Shown here: in pieces, positions 1 to 12,700 of the stretch
Position numbering within the stretch: the stretch's first letter is position 1
Layout of the letters: each line of letters starts with the position of its first letter
From: Niebla homalea
Taxonomy: Eukaryota; Ascomycota; Lecanoromycetes; Lecanorales; Ramalinaceae
Assembly (NCBI GenBank): GCA_019925105.1
Contig: JAHGAU010000034.1
Span: forward strand, 638,472-702,471
Direction: 5' to 3'
DNA length: 64,000 nt
The notes under the pieces: generated by a model
Database searches by the model: none
What the model saw: the letters and a program-made list of their open reading frames with translations, nothing else
What the model was told of the DNA's origin: nothing
Position numbers and translations under genes: made by a program

Positions 1-1135
1 TTATCCTGCAGGAGATACTTACGAGCGCTTAAAGGTTAAGCGAAAAAGGATATATGATTTTTCTGCTTAATCGACTTACGTAGCCTTAAAGTATTTATAT
101 CCTGGTTCAAGAATTTGCAGATGTTATATAGTTTTCTGTATTACTTATTAAGTAACTCTGGAATTTTATTTAATTAAAATATTTAATATGATCTTTTTAT
201 GAATCTTAGCTCGTAATATACGTAACGGTCTATTCCTTCAACTATTTAAGTTACGTATAAAAGACCTTTTGATAATAGGTTTCTTATTTTCAAAGTATAC
301 GGACGATTAGGAGTTATAGCGGTATATCTTAATTTATTCTATTAGCGATTTTTCTTTTAAGGGCTACGAGACCTTTAATTACGAGATGAATATTTATTAA
401 ATATCTTTAATTTTATATACGTTACTATAATTATAAGTTTCAGCCAGCTTTTTAATGTTCTTAAGCCTTTTAACCATCTACTCGTTGATTATTACCGCTT
501 ACGATATAAAAGGCTCTTTTTCGGGCTTATAATAATAGGCTATATAGAAATATTATAAATTGACTTTTATTAACTGTTAAACGATATTAACGATGAACCG
601 GCTGCTTAAAAGCCTTAAGTATTATTATCTTCAAGTTAAACTTAAATAAAAAGGATAATGAATTGATTGGTAATAAGCATCGGATCTGGTTATAAATTTG
701 ATTTTATATTTTTCTAGTATTTTTTTTTAAAAAAGTATATATTTCTTAAAGTTATCCACGACAATAATTATAAGTTTATTCGCCATTAAATATTGGAGGA
801 TTTTAAGGACGATAATATTTTTTTAAAAAATAGGTGTTAAAGTTACGTCCGTAACCAATTAATCCTCCTTAATTATTAGATAACACTTTCAAAGAGTATT
901 CTGGAGCCTCTATTTAATCCTCTTCCTTACTTCTCTCGTTAAATATATCCTTAAGTCTTTTCCTCCCAGTATTAAACTCTTCTGTAATCTCTGGAGTAAT
1001 ATAACGGGGTAAATACCGTCCACGATTTTTGCTTACGATTGCTATTACCCGTATTTCCGAAGTCGTATGCCAGGCCGAAGTCGTCCTATAAAAATCGTAC
1101 AGGCTCTGCTTCTAACCCTTTTTCGGGCTTTACAT
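1..1135 (-). pseudogene. RIP-decayed ORF, possibly Gag-like, N-terminal part
   Basis: A single minus-strand frame starts at an ATG at 1135 and runs without a frameshift to the window edge (about 378 codons). It is broken only by TAA, TAG and TGA at sites that RIP could have made from Gln, Trp or Arg codons. The 860-1135 part is least damaged and reads as ordinary charged protein, for example PEITEEFNTGRKRLKDIFNE at about codons 50-70. Near codons 120-150 a stretch PPIFNGEQTYNY followed by RGQLQEIYTFF resembles the start of an LTR-retrotransposon Gag core, which is the only basis for the Gag guess. The ATG lies five bases from repeat D1, which on this strand carries a TATA-like CCCTATATAAG. 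The C-terminal part lies outside the window. Coding frame is well supported; the family is not. Confidence 0.5.
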
Positions 1136-1140
1136 TTAAT

Positions 1141-1395
1141 TCTGGAAAGGGGGAGAGCATGGAAAATACCAAACTTGCTGATGGGTATATGAAGAAATAA
1201 AAGTATTAAAAGGGCTAATTAAGGATAGAATCAATTTATATACAATTTAAAAAGGGAAAGTATAACGGATTACCATAATATAGTTCCTATACCTTACCAA
1301 CTTATATAGGGGCTGCGGCCTATTTTCAATTACTCTCTATTGCTACCTGCTATTTTATTACTTTTACTCTTTCATTGCCTTCCATCTTTTCTAAC
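1141..1395. repeat. Dispersed repeat D, copy 1
   Basis: This stretch of about 250 bp matches 24192-24446 closely. Both copies start with tctggaaagggggagagc, carry TACCAAACTTGC and end near TTACTTTTACTCTTTNATTGCC. Most differences are C/T or G/A. On the minus strand it lies just upstream of the ATG at 1135 and contains a TATA-like CCCTATATAAG, so it may be the leader or LTR of the element whose ORF follows. Copy 2 abuts an insertion junction, which suggests that the tctgg edge is an element end. TG...CA LTR ends and target duplications were not found here, so the class stays open. Confidence 0.6.
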
Positions 1396-2640
1396 TCTTT
1401 TCTATATAAGATATTCGCAGGCTTATATCAGTAGATCTGCGACCTGCTCGAATTAAACGCTAGAAAGCGGGAGGACTTAATACGCTCAGAGCGCTCGTAA
1501 GCCTTCAACTACTTAAAAGCTACTTATAAGTAACTTATAAGTCAAAATATTACTTATAAGCACTTAAAATACTCTTTTTAATTTAATTATTAAAATAAAA
1601 TAAATTATTTATATTAAAATAGCTTAATTTGTCTTCTTAAATTTAAGTAAAATAATTTTAAAATATTAAGTTATTATAAACAACGGTTAATATAATTTAT
1701 TTACTTAATTAATTAATTTTTTACGTATTTTTAAATGTATAATATATTCAGAATAATTTTATAGTTATAAAAACAAAAATTTAAGTTAATTTACTTGTAA
1801 AATATAATTGAATTAATTCATCAACAAAGCGGAAATATATTAAGTTTATTATTTACTTTTTAACGTTATATTAATTACTTATTAATTATATTTCTAAATA
1901 ATGGTTTTTGTTTAAAATTAAAGAATAAATTTTTTTACGTATTATTATATTTATAAACAGACTAATACGTTTAAAACCTTTTTCATAACTTAAGATATTA
2001 ATATTGTATATATTATATAAAAAACTTTACCTTTTTTTTTCCTTATGATTAAGCTAAATAATACTTTTTATAGTTTGAGATTTTTTTTATGAATTATTCT
2101 TAGTTTCTAATTTTAGTATTTAAAGGTTTTAAATGAATCCTATTTTTATATATTGTTCTTTTTTTTCTTATTTTTCTCGAAAAACGTTAAAAAGCCGATT
2201 AAGATTATATTATAATATTTATAAAAAATCTTATATTAACTGATTTCGTTTAAAATAGTACCGGGTCGTTTAAGTTACTATTTTAGTATATTAACCTTCT
2301 ATATATTATAATAAACTGTTAATTTAATATATTATAATTTATCATTTAAAGTCATTAAAAAAATATGATAGGAATATAGGTAATATACTTAAAAAAAAAA
2401 CTTATATATATAATTCTTTGAGCTTAACTTAAAAACATTTCCGTTAAACGGATTGATAATATATAAAGTAATTAATAATGTTTATAATTATATTATTCTT
2501 TATATATTTAAATACGTTAACCTTTCGTCTTGTTATTTATATATTAGTTTTAACATTAAATTCCTTTTTTTAATACTTAACGATTATATTATATAATAAT
2601 ATTTTTTTTAAACTGACTTTATTATAATAAAACGTTTTTA
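1396..2640. other. RIP-saturated AT-rich DNA, no gene seen
   Basis: Very AT-rich sequence with dense TAA/TTA in all frames. The first 110 bases (to about 1505) are less mutated and include TAGATCTGCGACCTGCTCG and the GC-rich word GAGCGCTCGTAAG. After that nothing readable remains. Confidence 0.5.
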
Positions 2641-2815
2641 TAATTGTTAGCGCATAGCGCTCAGCAAGCGCTTAGCGTATATCAAGTATACCAAGCACCG
2701 GCTTACTTAGGGGCTATGGTTAAATGGCGCAGCCAGTTAAGCGGTGGCTTTTAGAATTAAGGGCTTTAGGAGTTTAAGCCTTTCATATATAGGTATACGT
2801 AATTATGACGGGGGC
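2641..2815. other. GC-richer island escaping RIP
   Basis: CpA and TpG reappear here (for example gcgcatagcgctcagc and atggcgcagccagttaag) between fully RIPed flanks. A short inverted pattern is visible (AGCGCTCAGCAAGCGCTTAGCG). I see no ORF, tRNA fold or LTR end. It may be unique DNA between two repeats, or the edge of an element. Confidence 0.4.
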
Positions 2816-3055
2816 TAAAGTTATTATTACCGTAATTTAAGCTATTCTTAAGACCGGTTATTTAGGATCAAATTACGTTTAGTTAATTTATAGTTTTTTA
2901 AGAATTAATTTACCTTTTAATTTAAGTATTAAATTTATGATTATATTTTACGTTTTTTATAAACCCTTTTAATTCGCCCCGTTATTATAGGCCGGCGGAA
3001 CCTATTTAATATTTTAATTCTTCTTCCCTTTAAAATAAAAAACTTGAAGTTAAAT

Positions 3056-3610
3056 ATGTCTTTTTATTTTCCGGAAAAATCTATAGAAGTTATTAATAAT
3101 AAAAACCTTTAAGGATTAATTTAAGGATTAAGTTAAAAACTTTTCCTTAAAGAAAATATCGTAATTTATAAAGCGTTAATTAATCTTTAAGTTGATTTAG
3201 ATCGCTTGAAGTAAATACGACTTTAACGTAATAAAACTTTAATTAAAGCTTAAAGGCTAAAGCTTAAATAAAAAATTAATTAAAAAAGTAAGACCGAAGC
3301 TTTTAAACGTTGTCTTCTTTTCGTAGTCTTAATAATATTAATTTAGATATTAGAAAGACCTTATTAATAACGTATTACGCCGTTATTTAACGGGTTATAA
3401 ATAGCCTTTTACCCTTTAAACTTAATAAATCTTTTAAGTTAATTATTTAGTTCAAGTATACAGATAAGTCCGAAAATAATATGAATAATAATTTATTATC
3501 GTAAAAAAGTCTTTCTTGTTAAGCCCGGACTACTTCTTAAACGATTATATTAAAATCGTATATTATTTATAGTTTATTAAATATATAGTTTAAAACCTAA
3601 ACCCTTTTTA
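3056..3610 (+). pseudogene. RIP-decayed ORF, Gln/Lys-rich, unknown
   Basis: An ATG at 3056 opens a frame that reads MSFYFPEKSIEVINN and continues for about 90 codons as Lys/Gln/Leu-rich, coiled-coil-like protein, if TAA codons are read as former Gln. Beyond about 3330 the frame is less convincing. It lies upstream of repeat E1 but in a different frame, so the two may belong to one element after an indel, or to two genes. No family recognised. Confidence 0.3.
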
Positions 3611-3615
3611 TTAGA

Positions 3616-3935
3616 CTGACTCCGCTGGCGGCACGCCGGCGGGACTAATAAAGGTAGGTATAGAAAACGTAACGTTACGGTCTGGATTTTCAGGTACTAG
3701 TTTAATAAATAGATTAATAGTAAAATTAATTCTTAAGGAGCTTAGAAAGAACGGGGATATAGCCTTTACTTAAGGTAAAAGCGATAGTTATCCCGTTTTA
3801 TATTAATTAAGCTATAGCTTATAAATAACGTATATTAAAGCCATTATTAAAGCTTTTTATTAAGGCTTTTTAACTTACTTTAACGTAAAAATATAACGTA
3901 TTATTATAACGCCGGCGTAAAGGTAACGTTAACTA
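3616..3935 (+). pseudogene. Repeated coding fragment E, copy 1
   Basis: This fragment is duplicated at 21722-22040. Both copies translate best on the plus strand in the same register. Copy 1 gives NGDIAFTQGKSDSYPVLYQL and copy 2 gives NKGIIFTQGKSNSHPALRQL (Q written for TAA), followed by shared SYSLQI.YIKA.IK.FYQG. Conservation of reading rather than of bases shows it was protein-coding. It begins with an unmutated GC-rich patch at 3617-3644. The similarity ends near the shared QLLI. No known domain is recognised; it is probably part of a mobile element because it is repeated. Confidence 0.5.
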
Positions 3936-4020
3936 TTAATAATTATTTCCCTTTTTATACATTAATCTTTAAGGTATAAAAAGATATATTTAAAAAGCTA
4001 ACGTAAAGCCGGTTAAACAT

Positions 4021-4227
4021 AAAGCTTATTAAAAACCTATTATTAAACTTAATAGGAAAAAGGTAAAAAGAAAAGAATCCTTAAATATATACGTAAGTAT
4101 AATAATATTTATTTAATAATAATATAATAAAGATATCTTATATTAATAATAAGTTAATATAACTTATAAAGCTTATTAAAAACCTTTTTATAAAACTTAA
4201 TAAAAAAAGGTAAATAAGAAAAGAGTT
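4021..4227 (+). repeat. Pair of 60-bp direct repeats, 147 bp apart
   Basis: The unit at 4021-4080 recurs at 4168-4227 (both begin aaagcttattaaaaacc and continue with aacttaat, aaaaaggtaaa and agaaaag). The offset of 147 bases is 49 codons, so this could be an internal repeat of a decayed plus-strand protein rich in Lys and Arg. Confidence 0.5.
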
Positions 4228-6389
4228 TTTCTAATATTAATTAATGATTACTTAAAGCTTTATTATTAATTTATTATACTATAATAAAGGTAAGTACTAT
4301 TATAAAAACGGTACGCGATTATAATAAGGCCTTTACTTTATTTTAAACTTTTTTTCTTTTTTTCCTTAATAATTTTAATTACTTATATAAATATAATATA
4401 ATTAAGGGTATATATTAATATTTAAAAGTTAATATATATATAATTATATACTTTCATTATATATATTATTATTATAATAAGTAACGTTAACGTTATATAA
4501 ACGCTATATTTACGTTTATAATCCGTTTATTTATTTATTTTTTTAATATTATATATAAGTTTTATTTTTAATATATTATTACTTAAAAGTAACGGTATAT
4601 TGCAGGCGGATATATAAATATTATATTAATAACGTATATAGCGATACCTTATTTTATTTACTTTTTATAAGGTGAATTACGTTATATATATAACCCGTTA
4701 CCTTACCCGCGGTATTGCCATAAGCGATATCCTTCCCGTTACCTTCCCGTAAGTAGTTTTAACGCTATTATATTATTATCGCTTTAATATATATATAATT
4801 CCCGGATTAATTATAATCCCGGGTAACTTAATAAATAAATAAGTATTAATCGATTAATATATAATTTATTAAGGTATAAACTTAATACGTATAAAAACGT
4901 AATAAAATCCTTTAAGATTTAAAAGTTTTTTAATTAAATATTAATTATTACCGGTCGGACGGAATATATATTTTATTAAGTTATTTTAAAAGTTAAAAAG
5001 GAAAGATCGGTCTTTTAAATTAAGAAAGAAACGCTCGCCGTTTATATTAAGGCGGCGGAAAAAAAGGTTATTCAGCTTAAAGAATAAATAAGTAAATTAT
5101 AATTTAATAACAATATAATAATATTAACGTTTAATAATTAAATCGGCTTAATATAAAAAGGCCGGGTTTTTTATAAAAATTAATTCCGTTAAGGAACTAT
5201 TCTTTATTTCTTAACTTTATATCTGGGATAAAGAAATAAAACCCCGGACTTATAATATTCAACAACTTAAGAAATAAAAAGGAAAAAGAGGATTTAAGCT
5301 TTAACTTATTTAAAAAAGAAAAAGAAAAAATTATACTTTTTTTAATAACGTTATCGGAGAAATCGGCCTTAATTTTTAAGAATAATACCTTAAAATCGAA
5401 TTAAGAAGTTTTTCCGGTAAATAATATTAAGGAAATATTTTTAACTTAAAGTTAAAGGAAAAAGAAAAAGGTATAATATCTTTATATTTACTTAAAGTAT
5501 TATTAACTTATATATGAAAGAAAACGAAGTAAAAGAAAGTAATTTAAATTAATACGGAGTTATAAATTATTCTTTTATTTTTATATATTAATATTATTAA
5601 AGTTTAACGTTAAATATGGAAGTTAATAACGTTAAGCGTTAAATACTTATAATCTATATATTATTGAAAGTAATATAACGGATAATATTATTAAAGTTAT
5701 TAATACGTTAATAAAACCTTAATAAATATACTTATCGACCTTTTATTATTTTAAATAACTTTACTTTTTTACTTTTATTTACTTAATATTATTTATTTAA
5801 TAACGCGTTAAGTATTTATAATTTAGTATTTACGCTTCTTTACCTTCGGTATTATCGCGGTTATTATTAAAGTATTCTATATTAATTATAATATTATAAT
5901 AAAAATAATCGCTTTCATAATACCGACTTATTTATATACGTAATACCCGTAATAAGTAAAGTTATTAATTAAAGCTTAAACTTTAATAATTTTTCGGAAG
6001 GATAATATATAAAGGCTAAGTAATTATATTATTAATTATATATATAACTATTAATTATATATATAACTTCCGCCGTTATAGCGTTATAACCTTATTTACG
6101 TTTCCTTTTATTCTATATTATCTTATCGTATTATTCCCGTAATATTTAAGAGTACTTTAAGTCCGTTTCCGGTATTTATTAATTATATTTAAAGTTTTAA
6201 TTAATTTTATTAATAATTTCTTTAATTATTTATTCTTCTTTATTATTAATTAATTCGGATATTTATATTATAAACTCCGCCGTTTAATTATTAACGTAAA
6301 TATAATAAAGCTTTAAAAGTGAAATATAAATAATAAAGTAAATTCAATAAATAATAAGGAAAAATAAATAATACGTTTACGTTTTAATT
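4228..6389. other. RIP-saturated DNA, short ghost coding stretch only
   Basis: Mostly unreadable. At about 4990-5330 the plus strand gives a Lys/Gln-rich coiled-coil-like stretch (AVYIKAAEKKVIQLKEQISK), with stops only at TAA. At 5870-6389 the minus strand may hold the C-terminal tail of the Ty3/gypsy pol that lies to the right, but no chromodomain or LTR could be recognised. The 3' LTR expected for that element was not found. Confidence 0.35.
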
Positions 6390-9304
6390 TTATTATTAAT
6401 TTTAAAGGGTTTTATAAATTGGGGCGTAAGTTTCTTATTTAATTATTTTAATTTAAGGTTTTTAATATTTAATATTATTAATCTGTTGACGTTATATAAT
6501 TTTAACTTATATTTCTTATTATACGTTTTTTAAGTTAATTTAATAATATAACGTTATTAATCCGTTAATATTAATTATATTTTATATAATAATTTAACTT
6601 TATTTTTTATTATAAATATCTTTTTCTTTATAAGTTTATTTTTAAGTTTAAAGTAAATATTTAAGTTATAATTCTATATCGCTATAAAAGGGCTATAGCT
6701 TAAAGTTAAATATTTTAAGTTTATATAAATAAAGTTAATTAAAAAAATAATCTTATTTAATTCATTTACTTAAAGTTAATAAAAGTCCTTGAATATTATT
6801 TAAAGCTTTAATTTTAATATTTTATTTAATTATCTATTTATAAATAGAAAGTAATATTTAATTTATATTTTATCTTTATATAATAATATATTAATCCTTA
6901 GAATTTACTTGTAAATAAAGATCCCCGGTTAATTACGATTTTAACCGGCGTATTATAACGTAATACGATTTCTTTAAAGAAAAGATCCGTTAATATAACG
7001 GCGTTAATTTATTTTATAACGGGAAAATATCTATATATTTTTATATATTTATTTACGATTATTAAAATCGAATTATAAATATTATTTTTAACTTTATTTA
7101 TAAATAAGTTAATAATAAGTCTATATTAAGATCTTTTTAAAATAGGGCCGGTTAAGGAAATAAAATAAGTTCGCCGTAAAAACGGTAACGTAGTATTTTA
7201 ATCCTTAAATAAATAATATATATTTTAATATAAATATTAACTTAAGTTCTTAAGTTATTTTAATAATATTTACGGGTTAAAAACTCGTAAATCTTTTCGG
7301 TTTTAAAGTAACCCGTTAACGGGTTATTATAATATTTATTAATTAACTTTTTCTTAATCGCTTTATCCCGAGGGACGTATATATAACCCTTATAGGTAAT
7401 AAAGTTATTTAAATCGAGGTTTTAAGTTTTATTATAACTTTAATAAGAATATATTAACGTTACGTTATCGTCCTTAATCTTATATATAAAATATTATTAA
7501 CTTATAAATCTTTAATAAATAACTTAATTAATTTAAATTCTTTATAAAGCTTTTTAAGTAATTTTTAAATTTCTCTACGCGGAATAATAACCTAAATACT
7601 TTTTAAAGTGAATAATAATTAATAATTAATAGCCGTTATCCGTCAACATTTTATTAAATTATTGGATTAAAATACGAATTTATTTTATAACGTAAATAAT
7701 AAAATTATATTAAAAGGTAAAATTCCTTTATAGTTTAAACGTTTTAATAAAGGATTAATAAAGTTTATTTTATTATAATAATAAAATATTTAAAAATTAT
7801 AATTAATAAATTTTAAAGCTTATTTAACTTAATATAAGTTTAACGTTAATTACTTTATAAACTTTCGGAAATTATTATAATATATTTATATTTAACTAAC
7901 TTTAAGGCTCCCTTTTAAGTAATATTATTATTACTTAAATATTATAATAATAACGAAAAGCTTTTAATTATACGTTTTATAATTCTATTTAATAAGGGCT
8001 ATTTTTTTTAAATTAATACGTAATTAAACGTTAATAACTTTCCTTAAACTATTAAAATAAAATACTTATAATAGTAAAATTAAATATATTAATTTTATTT
8101 ATACTTTCCGTGTTAAGTTAAAATAATAAAGTAATAATACGTTAATAAACGTTTTACGGAGCCGGCGGAACGCCGTATTAATTATATTAATTTACTTTAA
8201 CGGGTTAGCCTTTTTCTTTTCTTTATTATCCTTAAATACTTATAAATAAAACGATAATAAAAATTTATCAAACTTAAAAAGACTTATATTTCCCGGTAGG
8301 TTTTTAAAGTAAATTAATTTTTAATAATTTTTAATAATTTTTAGCTTATTTAAATAACTTTAACAAAAACGATAAACCTTAAAAACTTTATTTAAGTAAT
8401 ATAAAATTAATACTTTTAAAGGTTAATATAAAATTGAAATTAATAAAGTTACTTAAAAACCTATTAAATATAACGTTAATAGTCCGTTAAATTCTTATTA
8501 AATATTAAAATATCGTTTAAGTAAACTATATAAGTTATATCGATAAAGTTAATAAATAATTAATATAAGTTTAAAAGGTTATTAAAGCGTTAATTAATTT
8601 AAACGGTATAATAAAATACTTAAAATAACCGTAATAGATATAAAATACCGTTTTTTATTTATCGTTAAACTTAATTTATAATTAATAATAAATATCCTTA
8701 AGGTTTAACTTTATAAGCCGTTTAAAGTTATTTAATTAATTAAAAGTTTTAAAAATTAAAAATAAAAAATCTTAATTTTTAATGATAATTATATTTAACT
8801 TATAATAATTAATATAAAAATAAAGGCCACTATCCTTCTTAAATATAAAAAGGATTGGAACGCTTATAAATAACGTTAAGTAATAAATTTAACCCTAAAC
8901 TATAATATCCTTTAAATACCGCCGGAGTTTTATTAACTTTACCCGAAATAAATTATATAAAGAATTATATAATAACTTTTTACCGTTTAAGTTAATAGCG
9001 TAAGCCTTTTATTTTAATTTAAATAAGGTATTATTTATATTATTAAAAAAGATATTTATATACTTACTTAACTTTTTCGGAATATTCCGGTTAATAAAGT
9101 CCTTTATAATACTTATATATATTAAATTGTTTTAAGGGATTTATAGTATTTTTAAGCGTTCCGTTATTATATTTATGTAAACGATTATAAAGACCTTATT
9201 AATTTCCGTTAAACTTTAATCAAAGTTATTAACGTTATTAATCTATAACTTATAAAAAATAACTTTAAAACGTTATTTATCCGCCGTTAAATTAATCGTT
9301 ATTT
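6390..9304 (-). pseudogene. Ty3/gypsy pol (RT, RNase H, integrase), RIP-dead and 5'-truncated
   Basis: Read on the minus strand with stops as RIP products, the domain order is that of Ty3/gypsy pol. The RT begins near 8985 (LLYNSLYNLFRVKLIKLRRY, matching the family's PLYNLS.DEL..L..Y). It has a degraded PFGLTNA motif (PFKLINALITF), then the catalytic box YLNDILIF at 8506-8523 (normally YLDDIL, first Asp now Asn) and FLRFIVFV near 8370-8386. RNase H follows. The integrase zinc-binding region is near 7310-7385 (YVPRDKAIKKKLINKYYNNP), the DDE core runs through DRGSLF-like sequence near 6910-6930, and a Q-rich NQTLEQYLR-like segment lies at 6781-6860. Domain identity is firm. The reading stops about 50 residues upstream of the RT, where LINE copy A begins, so gag and protease are missing and no LTR was found. 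Confidence 0.88.
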
Positions 9305-9582
9305 AATTGATTGATTGATTGATTTATATTACGGTTCTAGCTAAGTTAATTCCGGCGTTCCTTAATATGCGGCCTTTTGGCCTTGCTGGTAACCGTAAAA
9401 ACCTGATACTTATAACGTTAAAGTAAAAACCGGCGTTTACCAGGCCTTTACCCTTTATCCCTTAAGGTAAAGGATATTAACGGCCGTCTAAAGAGTAATA
9501 ATTTATTCGTATATTTTTTATGGTTTAACTTCTTTAAGAAAATCTATAATATTACGATTATATCCATATAAAAATTACTTTT

Positions 9583-9765
9583 TGTCACGGTTGCTGTCCT
9601 GAGACAAGGACATGGCTTATAGGGATAGGACAGTATGTATTTAGAACAGGACAAAGTCCTTAGGTAGAGGACAAGGATCTCTTATGATCCATTGGTCCCT
9701 TTTACATAGCATCACTCATAATACATACAATTGATCCACCCATACCTTTGTCCATATCCATGACA
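9583..9765. mobile_element. Unmutated 183-bp solo LTR with CTTTT target duplication
   Basis: The element starts TGTCACGG and ends CCATGACA (5-bp terminal inverted repeat TGTCA/TGACA, canonical TG...CA). It is flanked by CTTTT at 9578-9582 and 9766-9770. Copy B of the LINE lacks it at the equivalent position. It is full of CpA and TpG (gacaaggacatgg, catagcatcactcataat), unlike the RIPed LINE around it. The GGACA/TGTCC words recur inside it. TG...CA ends with a 5-bp duplication fit an LTR left by LTR-LTR recombination; a small non-autonomous element cannot be excluded. No internal domain or second LTR is present. Confidence 0.85.
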
Positions 9766-12700
9766 CTTTTAAACTCATTACTTTTTTATTCCTTTATATA
9801 TTTATATTACTTTAACTTTACGTAGTGCCTTTAAATATTTTTATTAATATTTACGTGCTTAATATATACCCTTTTTATATTATTATTGCCGTTAACTTTT
9901 TTAAAGACTTTTAATAAACGTTTATTATTATATTTTTATAGTTATAAAAAATATTTTCCGGTTTATATAATTAATATAACCGGTTTCCGTTTCCTTTTTT
10001 TCTTTTATCGGTAACGGGCCTTTTTTATAAGGTTTTTAATAATTTTATTTATCTTTATAATAAGGTTAAATTATAATAATAATCCGGTAAATATTATAAA
10101 CTTAATAACTATCCGGATATTTCATTTCATAAATAATATTTAACGGTAATTATAAATATTAACTTTTATAATAAATCTTAATTTAACCTTTATAAATAAA
10201 GGATAAAAGATAAAAACGTATATAGCGTTTTACTTTTTTTATTTATATTTATATCCGGCGTTTATTTAATTTCCGGTATATATAATAAATAGGAAGTAAA
10301 TTAAACCGTTTTTACCCGTCTAAAGTTAAATCGTTAATACGTTATTACCCTTTTTTATAATATTATAATAACGGAAATACTTATTAATAATCTTTTTATT
10401 ATTAAAAGTTAAGTAATAATAACCTTAAGGTATAAAGTCCTTATATTTCCGTTAATACTTAATTTATTTTATTATAACTTATAAGGTAATTATTATAATT
10501 TTTATTTTTTAAATCCTTTTAATTTCAATTTCTTTTATACTTAACGAGAATTTATATACGTTTAGATTAACCTCCGGGATACCGGTAAGGTTAACTTTTT
10601 TCTTAATTTATTCCTACTTTATCTTAATAAAAAAAAAGATAAATATCTTTAATTTACTTTTTTTAACTTAAGGTTTATTAAGATTTTAACGGATTCACCC
10701 GTTTCTTATTATTATAATTAAATATATATATTTCTTTAACCTTATTTAAGTAATTATTTAATTTAATAAGACTTTAATTAACGGTATAAAGACCTTAAAC
10801 TTTAATACCGGAATAAAAGTTATTTTATAAGTATTATTAATTACTTTTAAATATCGGTTTTAAACTTTCTATAATATTTAAATAAGCTTTTTCTTATATC
10901 CCGGAGTATTTTTAAATATATATTAAATAACTATAACGTATATTATAATTAACTTTATTACGGTTTAATAAATAGTCCGGGCCTTTTATAACGTAATTCT
11001 TTATATTAATATAATGAAATAAATAAGGCTTTTTTTTATAAAGTTATTTTCTTTTAGATTTTTCTTATATAATCCTTTTAATTGAGCTTTTTATTTACTT
11101 AAAGGTTAAAGACTTTAATACTGATATCCAGCTTTACCGTAATTTTATTTAAATTTATTATAATTATTATATTATATAGCTTTAAACTTTTAATTATATA
11201 AATAAGTTTATACTTATACAACGTAAATTAAATTCCGTAAATTCTTACTTATTAAAAATAAACTTTATAAGCTTATTTTAATTCTAAATAATTTATATAT
11301 ATAAAAATATTATAAATTAAAAGGTAAACGTTATTAATAAAGTTTTTAACTTAAATTTTTTATTTTAATTTAATAAACTTTTCGATTAATAAATTATTAA
11401 AGAATAAGAATAATATAAGAAAAATAAATAATCTTTAAAGAATCCTTATTATAATAGGTTTTATTGGGCTTATCTTTGATCTTAAATTAATTAATATAAC
11501 TTAATTATTTAAGAAACTTTTTATTTATTTAATTAAAAAAAATAATATCCTTTTTTTCTTTAAGTTATATAATAACCTTTAATAATTTATTTTATTAAAG
11601 GTATTTATAATATTGAGAGAAAAAAACTTATAATATATTTCTTCCCGTAACCTTATATTATATATACGCCGTTAATTAATCTTTTAAAGGTTATTTCTAT
11701 TAATTAATTTTTCCTTATTTTTATTTATTAATTAAGGAAAAGTCCGTAATTCTTTATATAATTATTAAGGATCTTTATTATTATTATTTTTAAGGCCTTT
11801 TTTAACGTATAAAAGAATATAATAAGTTTATAAGACTTTATTTTAAAGTAATCCGGCTTAATAAACTTCTTAAGGATAATTGTTTTTATTTTCTTAAATT
11901 TATATAAATAATAACCGACGTTAAAGTATACTTAAAAAAGGTAAATAAAATTTTTTTAAATAATAATATTGTTATTAATAATAATTTATTAAGGATTTTA
12001 TTCGGTCTTAAGGTTTTATTTTTCTTTAATTTATTAATTACTTTAATTATTATATTTTATATTATTATTTTATTTATTAATACGGGGTTAAAATATATAA
12101 CGCCGTTAATATCGTTTAAGCCAGTTTTTAACGGAGGGGGGAAAAATACTCCTTTAAGGGCCTTAATTTTACCGTTAAAGGTATTAATTAATATATTATT
12201 AAGTTTCTTAAAAAGTAAGAATTTAAAAATAAACTTTAATTTTTTATTTTATTCTTTATTATACTTCGTTAACTTTTAGATATTATAAGGTAAAACCGTT
12301 AAATTATATACCGTAAATTAAAAATATATTTATTTAATTTTCTTAATAATTTTCTCTTTTTCTTTTTAAGTAGTTTTTAATTAATTAAGTATCTTTTAAT
12401 TCTTATATTTAAAAGCTTATTTTATCAACTTTTTCGCCCTTATAATTACGGTTATATATTTTTTATTTTAATAGGTTTTAACTTTTTAAGAAAATTTTAT
12501 TATTAAGATTATTTTATTAATTATTTTATTTAATATTTTTATTATTTATTTTATAAAAAGGTTAATCCGGTCTTTATTATTTAATTAAGGGAAATCCATA
12601 AATTATATTATTGTTTCCTCCGCTTTTTTATAAACCTCTATTATTTTAGCCGTTTTCTACGTTTTCCTTACCGGTAATAATAAGGTTTTATTAACGGTTT

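Noticed and set aside
9300..9325. (TGAT)n as an ordinary microsatellite
   Set aside because: The same tract with the same adjoining sequence occurs at three LINE 3' ends (9307, 17500, 22605), so it is part of the element end.
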